Source: Selaginella moellendorffii (Eukaryota > Streptophyta > Lycopodiopsida > Selaginellales > Selaginellaceae). From it: a DNA stretch of 64,000 nt. Within the stretch, counting starts at the first letter, position 1. Each line of letters starts with the position of its first letter. The notes under the pieces were generated by a model. It made no database searches and was not told where the DNA came from. It saw nothing but the letters and a program-made list of their open reading frames with translations. The DNA lies in NCBI RefSeq assembly GCF_000143415.4, contig NW_003314303.1:1053322-1117321 (forward strand), read 5' to 3'. Below are positions 56,150 through 64,000 of this stretch, piece after piece. A program made the translations under genes and the position numbers.

Positions 56150-58721
56150 CCGTGTTACGAACATGGCCGGGATCCCGGTCGTGTTCACCGTGTTTCACGA
56201 ACACGGCCATGGGTCGTGTTCCCACGGCCGTGTTCGTGAACAGTGGTCCGTGTTACTAACACGGACCGTGATCCCGGCGACCACGGCCGGGATCACAGTC
56301 CGTGTTAGTAACATGGACCACTGTTCAGAATATTCTCGTGCAGAATATTCTGGTTTTAGGGCGCACGGCATCACACGACAATCCAGCCAGGGCGCACCAT
56401 TTCAGGGCACAGTAGCAGCAATCCAAGGCAAACAAGCATGGCGCAGCAATCCAGCATATTGTGAAAGCATCCTTCTTCGCGATGGTGGGATGAGGTAAGT
56501 GTTCTTGAGAGCAGGGGGCATGGCCACAAATTATGGTCATGCAAATACTGCCCAATGGTGAACAAACTGAGTGGTGTTGATCGTGTGCGAGCTCATCTAT
56601 TAGGAGAAGGCCCAGGCAGCAAGGATATTGTGAGTTGTCCTCTCATCCCAGGTAACAAGAAAGCGGATCTGCTCAATATGCAAAAGGTTATTGATTCCGA
56701 GAAAGGGGCAAGGGGGAAGAAACGGCCGAATGAATCTGGTGGTGCTTCTGTCCAAGGATTTCCACTGGTGGTATCATCCCAGTCAAGTGGAAGTGGCTGC
56801 AGTTCCCTATTTTTTAGCAAACAGAGTCAAGTCCATATTGTTGATTCGATGGATCCTGAGCGGAAGAACCGAGTTGATGTGGCTATCGGAAGATTTTTCT
56901 GGAATGAACACATTCCATTTGTCAAGGCTCGGTCACCTTACTTCCTCAACATGATACAGGAAGTTGCCAGGCATGGTGTGCCTTATGCACCACCAAAATA
57001 TGATGATCTCCGGGATAAGCTTTTGGTGAAAGAGAAACGATTCATTGACATTGAGATGGCGTCCTTGAGGAAGCAGTGGGAGCAGAGGGGTGCAACCATA
57101 TGCGCAGACGGGTGGGCAGATAGGAGGAATCGGCATATCATGGGGCTTGTGGCATATAGTCAAGGACAAGGAGCTTTTTTGAAGGCTATCGACATTTCCT
57201 TAAGAGGAAAAACAGCTGAAAATACTCTGCGCTGCTGGGAAGAAGGCATTAACATTGTAGGTGCAGAGAATGTTATCATGGTTGTGACCGATGGGGAAAA
57301 TGCAAACAGAGCAGCAGCAGCACTTTTGCAACAGAGGTACCCGAAAATTCAATGGGCAGCATGTTTTGCCCATTGCTTGAACAATGCCTTGAAAGACTTC
57401 GGTGTACTTCCATGGATGGCAACACTTCTGGAGCGTGGAAAGTCTTTGGTGATCTTCGTTAGAAACCACTCTCATATAGTGGCACTGCTGGCGGAGTTTA
57501 CTCACAAGCGATTGCTGCGTTATTGTGATACCAGGTTTGGCTACAACTTCATTATGATGGAGAGGCTGGTGGAGCTCTGAGAAGCTTTACAACAGATGTT
57601 CGTATGCCCTGCGTATAGAGCAAGGCCTGAGTCGAAGTCGAGAGCAGGAAGGGACAGTTATGCAACGGTTTTTGATGACAATTTCTGGCAACAGGTTAAG
57701 GACATGCTAGAGGTGTCCAAGGATGTTATGCTGCTTCTTCATGTTGTGGACGGTGATATACCTGCGATTGGAAAGATATATGAGTGCATGAACAGGTTGG
57801 ATGCAAGTTTAGAGGAAGGACAGTCGGATTATGGCAGGTACAGGGAACTTCATCAGATCATGTCTAATAGGTGGCATGAGTATCACTCACTCATGCACTC
57901 GGTGGCGTACATGTTGGACCCCGAGTTTCAGGAGTATGAAAAACATGCTAACAAAGAGGTCATGAAGGACTGGAATGCTTATCTGCTAGCCATGTTTACA
58001 TCCAGTGAGAGGGATGTGATACGTGATGAGCTTTTAACTTACCGGAGGATAGGAGGCATTTTCAACTCATATGATGCTAAGGCTGATCGCACTAAGAGGG
58101 GAGCTGTACGTTGGTGGGAGGACTATGGTTATGAAACTCTAGCTCTTCAGAAGTTGGCCATTCGAGTTCTAAGTCGGGCATGCTCATCGTCCTCGGTGGA
58201 GAGATTGTTCAGTACTTTCGAGCATGTTTCTTCAAAAAAGAGGAACAGACTTACCATGGACAGGACAGCGGATCTGGTTTTTGTGGCTTGTAACACCAGG
58301 TTGTTAACTTGCAAAAATGATCGTGATTACGACAAGTTTGTAAGCTACAAAGTCCTGGAGACAGTTCCTCATCCTGAAGACAAGCTTGAGTCAGGACAGG
58401 AAGAGGAAGATGGAGATGATGTCGAAGATCGTGAGGTCGAAGATCATGAGGTTCAAGATGACGATGAGATGTAGGATATTTGAGTAGTTTAAAAGTGTGA
58501 AGTAGTTTATGTGCAAATAAAAATATTAAGAATAATATAATAAAATATAGCATATTCCTATAATAATATAATAAGAAATAGAATATAATTTTTAAATAAC
58601 ATATTCTTAGAATATTCAGTAGAATATTCGTGAGCCATCGTGGGCCGTGATCGTGTTCCGTGTTCGGGTTCCTGAAATCTGAGGCTCGTGTTCGTGTTCC
58701 GTGTTCATATTCGTAACTATG
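56150..58721 (+). mobile_element. hAT transposon, copy 3, nearly intact
   Basis: 2,572 bp with an exact 8-bp target-site duplication CTTCTCAG (56142-56149 and 58722-58729). The ends are imperfect inverted repeats sharing GTTACGAAYATG. The left subterminal region (56150-56330) is packed with CGTGTTCGTGAACAC-like short inverted repeats, typical transposase-binding material. It lies in gypsy copy A between the RT and protease regions. It is the least mutated of three copies in the window. Confidence 0.92.
56504..58474 (+). pseudogene. hAT transposase with one in-frame TGA
   Basis: The frame runs LESRGHGHKLWSCKYCPMVN, a BED zinc finger. A DUF659-like middle part follows (FIDIEMASLRKQWEQRGATICADGWADRRNRHIMG; VIMVVTDGENANRAAAAL; WAACFAHCLNNALKDFG). 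The C-terminal hAT dimerisation region has RWWEDYGYETLALQKLAIRVLSRACSSSSVERLFSTFEHVSSKKRNRL. The frame ends in an acidic tail with TAG at 58472. The only break is TGA at 57578-57580 (VEL-stop-EALQQMF). Copy 1 has TGG there, so this is a single G-to-A change. The start codon is not fixed; the frame is open upstream of the BED finger. Confidence 0.85.
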
Positions 58722-58729
58722 CTTCTCAG

Positions 58730-59897
58730 GAAGACTAATAGGAGAAATATGCACAGCAAAAAGGTAAACAAATTCTTTGTGAAGGAGTTCTTTCATAGTG
58801 ATTGTGGAGATAGGAGAGGGCGTACGACTGAATAGAATGATGAGACGAGGATACTGTCCAATGTAAGATGGAAGAGAGGGGAAAGAAGAGGGTGAAAACT
58901 TCGTAAAGTCAGGAATAAAACCCTAATTTGAGTTTAGGGAACTTTTCCTGATTCAGACTCGATGAACAGTAGCGGAAGACATGGGAGATAGTGACGTGGG
59001 AGAGACAAGCTATAATTCCTTCCAACAAATCTGAGGCTAGTACAGTTGGAACCAAGGAAGGCTGAGCACCATAAAGGAGGACTTGCTATTGATGATGTTG
59101 AAGGCGATATCAGTGATGGTGGACCCAATGTGTACTCAAACGAGCAACGTTTCCCTAATTCCAGAAGATGGAGACACAAAATGCCTGCCAATGCCTTCAA
59201 CCCTCATATCCTATATGGTAGGAGAAAGAGGAACGTGATATCGGGCACCAAAATCCTTGTCCATGAAGCAGGAAGTTGCACCCAAGTCCAATAGCGCCAG
59301 AGCCTTGAGTCCTGATTGTCCAGTGAAAGGAAGCAGACATGGGATGCGAAATTTTTGGGAATTGGTGGTGGCTTTGATGAAAGGTGGTGAGGAGCTTGAT
59401 AAAGAAGAAAAGTGATTTTTATGTGGGGAGTCCAAATAAACAGCCCTACTCTGTTTGGACAGGGCCATTTCCCGACTGCAACAGAGGTGGATCTTCAGGC
59501 AGAGTGAACTCAAGCAGTTGGAGAGGCTTCTTGGGACACACAGCTACTTTGTGATTAAAATCAACATAGTAGAGGCAAAGATTATGAGATACTCAACGTT
59601 GCTTCTCAGTAGGACTCAACTTCCCTCTAATGAGTCCGGGAGTACCAAAGATATCCATCGAGACTGGAGCAGTAGGTTCAGGAGTATGCCTCAAAGACTC
59701 AAGCTGGGATTCCTGAGTTTGGGACGGGAAAACGGCGGCGCGGCGACTTTCATGACGACGTTCAAAGAGACGATTGTCGCATCGAATAGCTTTGTTGATG
59801 GTGTTCGATAGGTCCATGGGATCCTCCATGGTGAGCAACAAATCCTTGACATCGTTGTTGAGGCCGAAACAAAATTGATCAATCAGGGCCCGCTCAT
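58730..59897 (-). pseudogene. Copy A distal gag and protease
   Basis: 59593-59897 encodes RYNERALIDQFCFGLNNDVKDLL and MDLSNTINKAIRCDNRLFERR, a Ty3 gag C-terminal part. 59211-59513 encodes FRIPCLLPF, then ALALLDLGATSCFMDKDF, a protease active site in which the usual DSGA reads DLGA. Frames change near 59210 and 59520-59590, so it is not functional. Confidence 0.7.
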
Positions 59898-60522
59898 TGT
59901 AGCGCACCTTATCTCTCCCCCCTTAAGCCAACTGGAAAAGGGGCAATTGCTTGATGAGAGAGCCCTTAGTGGCTATTTTATCCCCATTTATCCCCCAAGG
60001 TTCCAAGGATCCACGGTGACAGTATATCCAAATCTCATCCCATGATCACATGCACTACACTCACCCCCCCTTCAAAGATGTCAATGTCCTCATTGACTAT
60101 TGACTAACAACCCCTACTGAGCCAAGGGGAACCAGCACCTCCATTTCCGCACTTAATCTACCAATCCTTCCATTGTGTAGACCAGCTATTCCATGTGAGG
60201 CAACTAGTCATCCACCCGTACCGCAGTCCCACGGTGGATGCCCAATATGTACGATTTCAAATTTAGGGGTAGGAATATACCTTGCTCAAGGGTATATTAT
60301 ACTTTTAAGTAGCCACTAATCAATGAGAATCGAACCCGTGCCATTTGCTCCGATACCAACTGTAGCGCACCTTATCTCTCTCCCCTTAAGCCAACTGAAA
60401 AAGGGGCAATTGCTTGATGAGAGAGCCCTTAGTGGCTATTTTATCCCCATTTATCCCCTAAGGTTCCAAGGATCCACGGTGACAGTATATCCAAATCTCA
60501 TCCCATGATAACATGCGCTACA
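59898..60522 (-). mobile_element. Complete TRIM retroelement, family 2, 625 bp
   Basis: Two 162-bp LTRs (59898-60059 and 60361-60522) with TGTAGCGC...GCTACA ends surround about 300 bp. On the minus strand the right-hand LTR is followed by GTTGGTATCGGAGC, the initiator-tRNA primer-binding site, so the element is on the minus strand. Perfect 5-bp target-site duplication CTCAT (59893-59897, 60523-60527). No coding. It splits the gag of gypsy copy A. Confidence 0.92.
60347..60360 (-). other. Primer-binding site of TRIM family 2
   Basis: The minus strand reads GTTGGTATCGGAGC directly after the LTR. The core TGGTATCGGAGC is the same as in the copia-type element at 14734. Confidence 0.8.
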
Positions 60523-60527
60523 CTCAT

Positions 60528-61047
60528 CCCACTAAGTGTCCAAGGCAAAGAGTTGGAACTCCACAACATAGATCAAGGCAGGACGAGACCTTTGAGAGAG
60601 ACGTCTCATCTTTGTGGTGGCAGCCCGAACTCGATCCATCTTACCAAAACATGCTTCAAGTTTTTTTTTGAACAACTGAAGATCCATCAGCTCCGGAACC
60701 ATGACCCCTTTCATGCTCTTCTCTAGAAGAAGAGAAAACCATGACAAAGCTGCACCTTTGCACAATGTCCCGATCGCGCCAATTTTAGACTTGGGAGTGG
60801 GGTACCGCCGATATTGAACTGCGAAGATCAGCTCCATCTGGTTCAAGAATCCGTGAAGCTTCGAACACTTGCCTGAGAACTTCGCCGGGAAACTCACCTT
60901 CGGTTCAGGAACTCTGCTTTGTCCTTGAGCCAAAAGTGAAGCAAGCTCCTATTGCATGTGAAGAAAGGTCACCTTTAGCTCGGTATTCTCACACTGGATT
61001 TTTGCAAGGACTTCAACAAAGAAATCAGGATGGGTTGGAGACTCCAT
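60528..61047 (-). pseudogene. Copy A gag N-terminal part
   Basis: The ATG at 61047 (MESPTHPDFFVEVLAKIQ) is followed after about 43 codons by TAG (HMQ-stop-ELASLLAQGQ). The retroviral-type gag core continues: VSFPAKFSGKCSKLHGFLNQMELIFAVQ, GAIGTLCKGAALSWFSLLLEKS, LFKKKLEACFGKMDR. The same TAG is present in copy C. The frame is cut by TRIM 2 and resumes at 59897. Confidence 0.75.
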
Positions 61048-61142
61048 TGTCAAAGAAGAAAGAAAAAGGGGGAAAACGTCAAAGGCAGTCAAACAATCAA
61101 AACGAGCTAAAGCAAAAGCAAAAACCACAATCTGAATCAAAC

Positions 61143-61529
61143 TGTCAAGACCCCCAACAAGATCAAGACTAGAAAATGCAAAAGACAAAGAGAAAAGCTA
61201 ATGAAAACGAAGAAGAAGCCTTAGACTGATGTTGATTCAGATTGTGGAGAAATGGAATAAGGTTAACCTATATATATTATAGGTTGATGAAACTTCACCA
61301 CTCTTGGATCGAGGACGGCCTAAATATAGTTGAGGTTGAGGAGGCGCCAAGTCATCATCAAGAATGTGGTTCGAGACTCAGGAATCGTACAGGAAATCAG
61401 AGAGTCAGGAATAGGGAAGTGTCTCGAGAGTCAGGAATAGGGAAGTGTCTAAAGAGTCAGGAATATGGTCTATGGGTCAGGAATCCGGCGAGAGTCAGGA
61501 ATGTGGCAAGAATTAGGGGATTCCTGACA
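61143..61529 (-). repeat. 5' LTR of chromovirus copy A
   Basis: 387 bp, the same length as the LTR at 37430-37816. On the minus strand it reads TGTCAGGAATCCCC to GGGGGTCTTGACA. An internal GAGTCAGGAAT direct repeat and a TATATATAGG-type TATA box (minus strand near 61272) are visible. Confidence 0.85.
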
Positions 61530-61699
61530 GAATGTGTAGGATAGCATTGTGTCAGTCAGGAAGATGATGATGACATGCTGAATTAGAGGCATGAGAGTAA
61601 GTTGCCAGCTCTAATTGCAATAGGGGATGTGCAGAGTGATAGAGATGTGGGAACTTTGCTATATAGAGCTTGAATAGGGTATTCCTTGAGTATCTTAAG
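61530..61699. other. 170-bp spacer between two chromovirus LTRs
   Basis: Unique-looking DNA between copy A's 5' LTR and copy B's 3' LTR. No feature is recognised. No matching target-site duplications were found at its edges. Confidence 0.6.
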
Positions 61700-62060
61700 T
61701 GTCAAGACCCCCAACAAGATCAAGACTAGAAAATGCAAAAGACAAAGAGAAAAGATAGTGAATAACAAAGAAGAGGCCTTAGACTGGTGTTGATTCAGAT
61801 TGTGGAAAAATGGAACAAGGCTAACCTATATATACTATAGGTTGATGAAGCTCCACCACTCTTAGATCGAGGACGGCCTAAATATAGCTGAGGTCGAGGA
61901 GGCGCCACATCATCATCAGGAATTTAGCTCGAGACTCAAGAATCGTACAGGAAGTCAGAGAGTCAGGAATAGGGAAGTGTCTTGAGAGTCAGGAATGTGG
62001 TCTGCAGTCAGGAATCCAGTGAGAGTCAGGAATGTGGCAAGAATTGGGGGATTTCTTATA
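61700..62060 (-). repeat. 3' LTR of chromovirus copy B
   Basis: 361 bp, homologous to the two 387-bp LTRs but missing one GAGTCAGGAAT unit and with a degraded outer end (CTTATA where the others have CTGACA). Confidence 0.8.
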
Positions 62061-62071
62061 GCACCCCCTCC

Positions 62072-64000
62072 TCAAGAACGAGAGGAACGAGGACGTGAAC
62101 GTGAACGAAGAGGAGGATGAGATGAGTGGCAAGGGATGGGAGATGGAGAAAAAGAATGGGGACTGGGATGAGAAGGATAGCGGCGGTGGAAGTCCTGAAC
62201 AAGGTCAGAAGAATGAATCAGGTTGTCTGCAGGTTCCCAAGTGCGTTCCTCATGTCCATAACCCTTCCAATCGACCAGATAGTAGAGTTTAGACCGTGAA
62301 ATCTTGGAATCAAGGATGTCCTGAACCTCGTACTCAGACCCATCCTCGAGCTGCACTGGTGGAGGCGGAGGAATGACCCGATTTGGAATAGGACTGGGAA
62401 TATAAGGCTCAAGGAGAGAGGAGTGAAAAACGGGGTGAATTTGATATGAGGAAGGAAGTGCAAGGTGATAAGTGACAGGATTAATGATGGCAGTGATAGG
62501 GAATGGACCAAGGCATTTGAAATCAAGTTTTGGACAGGGCCTGGTGGTGGAGATATTTCTCCTGAGGAGCTAGACTTTATCCCCGATATTGTAAGGGGGA
62601 CAATCCTGACGATGGATATTGGCAAATGTTTTGTGAGATTCCTGAGCACGATGGAGATGGAAGGAGATGGAGTTGTTGATTTCCTGGAGGTTGGAGACAA
62701 ATGCCTCAGAGCAGAGATTTGAACAAGAGGAGTCGGATGGAGAAGGAAGTGAGAGATTAAATCGAGGATTTCGACCAGAGTTCGCAAAGAAGGGGGAAAC
62801 TTGAAGAGCGGAGTGAATAGAGTTGTTATAGGAGAACTCAACAAGGGGAAGGATATCAAACCAGTTATCCTGATGATAGTTGATGAAGCACCTCAAGAAT
62901 TGTTCTAACGTCTGAATCGTTCACTCGGACTGTCCATCAGTTTGAGGATGATACGCTAAGGAGAGGTTGGCCTTCACTCCTAGCAGTTGCAAAAACCGTT
63001 GCCAGAAATGAGAGATGAACTGAGGTCCCCGATACGAAACCACATCTGCAGAAATCCCATGAAGTTGGAAAATTTCCATGAATACCAGTTTTGCCATGTC
63101 CTCGCCCGAAAACTCCTTGGTACATGGCAGGAAGTGCACCATCTTTGTGAAGCGATCCACCACAACTAAAATGCTATTGAAGCCTCCAGAACTGGGAAGA
63201 TCACTCAAGAAATCCATGGAGATGGATTCCCAAGGACTTGAAGGGACCGGGAGGGATCGAAGCAAACCTGAAGGAAGGTGGCGAGGTACCTTATTCTGAG
63301 CGCAAGTGTCACAGGAGGTAACAAAGGCTTTGATGTAGTCGTCCATGTGAGGCCACCAAAAATCCCGTGCAACCAGCTCATAGGTTTTTGCAATGCCGAA
63401 GTGACCAGCAGTCGGGCTATCGTGGCATGCCATTAGAACCAACCTTCGAGCATCACCTTCAGGAACGTAAAGTTGCTCCCCATGGTACAATAAGCCATCT
63501 AAGAACTCGAACTCGTCAAATCGCCGGCAGTTGGGAGTCACTGGGTGTCCAGCCTGAAGATGGGGGAAAATGTCGTTGGCGAGATCATCTGATTGAAGAT
63601 CGTTTCTGATCGCATCCATCAAGGAGGAGTCCTAAGGGGCTAGGGAAATTGCCATAACTTGAAGCCGATCAGGACCGAGGATAACTTGATCTTGTTGATC
63701 GAAGGCAAGATTACCAGGCCTAAGACTGAGATAGAAGCGCCTTCAAAGAGCATCAGGAAGGCCTTGAAGCTTTCCAGGTCTGTACTTGATAACAAAGTCA
63801 AACCGACTCAGGAATTTTGCCCACCTTGCTTGACGACGGCTCAAAACTCGGGAAGTGGCAAAGTACTCGAGATTTTTGTGATCCATCCAGACCGTTGTTT
63901 GATGGCCTACCCCCTCCAAGAATCGACGCCACTCTCCAAAGGAATCCACAATAGCAAGGAGCTCCTTGTCGTGGATTTCATAATTGATCTCCACCGGCTG
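62072..64000 (-). pseudogene. Chromovirus copy B pol: RNase H, integrase, chromodomain (runs off window)
   Basis: RNase H at 63743-63994: [25 protein letters not shown] and [24 protein letters not shown]. Integrase at 62570-63622: HHCC region (HDSPTAGHFGIAKTYELVARDFWW, CDTCAQNK), core SISMDFLSDLP and SAYHPQTDGQSE-type end, then FSYNNSIHSALQVSPFF. Chromodomain at about 62150-62345: YEVQDILDSKISRSKLYYLVDWKGYGHEERTWEPADNL. One frame runs from 63622 to 62072 apart from TGA at 62921-62923 (shared with copy A; Arg expected) and TAG near 62567 (Trp in copy A). It also gives the empty-site sequences for two insertions in copy A. Gag and RT lie beyond the window. Confidence 0.88.

Larger units (their letters stand above)
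37430..61529 (-). mobile_element. Chromodomain Ty3/gypsy element, copy A, opened by four nested insertions
   Basis: The two 387-bp LTRs enclose gag (60.5-61.05 kb), distal gag and protease (58.9-59.9 kb), reverse transcriptase (54.9-56.1 kb), RNase H and integrase (38.2-39.6 kb) and the chromodomain end (38.0 kb), all on the minus strand. Removing the insertions leaves about 5.6 kb, a normal chromovirus size. The insertions are a 625-bp TRIM, a 2,572-bp hAT, the 12,472-bp TIR element and a 2,811-bp LTR-like element carrying its own TRIM. Copy B at 62-64 kb supplies the uninterrupted reference for several insertion points. Confidence 0.85.

Overview
The window looks like a repeat-rich stretch of a lycophyte nuclear genome, probably Selaginella or a relative. 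The signs are very short introns (38-57 nt in the best-resolved gene), pentatricopeptide genes of the kind that are abundant in Selaginella, a plastid-targeted class-3 lipase, TTTAGGG telomere-type motifs, chromodomain Ty3/gypsy elements and Ty1/copia debris. The species is an inference. Only two host-type genes look intact: a chloroplast phospholipase A1/lipase (11971-13632, minus) and a small secreted aegerolysin-like protein (16180-16731, minus). Almost everything else is mobile DNA.

Layout. 1-8.3 kb: a decayed hAT copy, an LTR fragment and AT-rich sequence. 8.3-18.2 kb: a broken PPR gene, a 1.3-kb inverted repeat around the lipase, copia fragments, the aegerolysin-like gene and a second PPR fragment. 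18.4-22.6 kb: an unknown repeat, a decayed minus-strand gypsy copy, and satellite and CT-rich DNA. 22.7-27.7 kb: a complete but mutated plus-strand gypsy element. 27.7-36.9 kb: a large, apparently non-coding LTR element carrying a solo LTR with a minisatellite, an hAT copy and a TRIM solo LTR. 36.9-64 kb: minus-strand chromovirus elements joined through shared LTRs. The middle one (37430-61529) has been opened by four later insertions, each with recognisable ends and a target-site duplication.

The main discovery is one of these insertions: a 12,472-bp DNA transposon at 42435-54906. It has matching terminal inverted repeats (AAGCTCTATTTCGT...), a CAAA target-site duplication, and an empty-site equivalent at 63.84 kb in the next gypsy copy. 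It carries two divergent genes. The minus-strand gene encodes a DDE/D-type transposase resembling DUF7869 proteins. The plus-strand gene has eleven modelled exons and about 1,648 codons. It joins a ParB-like nuclease/binding domain, a degenerate beta-class DNA-methyltransferase-like region, an acidic region and a C-terminal FCP1-like HAD phosphatase domain. About twenty copies of a 22-24-bp palindrome (ATGGCRTGNGG plus its inverse complement) are scattered through this transposon and I saw none elsewhere. They lie in introns and intergenic DNA and largely avoid exons. They are candidate binding sites for a protein of the element. Every internal stop in the two modelled genes is TAG or TAA, at places where glutamine fits, and both genes end in TGA. 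This could be CHG-methylation decay or a foreign UAR=Gln code; decay is the safer reading, because neighbouring retroelements also show CAG-to-TAG changes.
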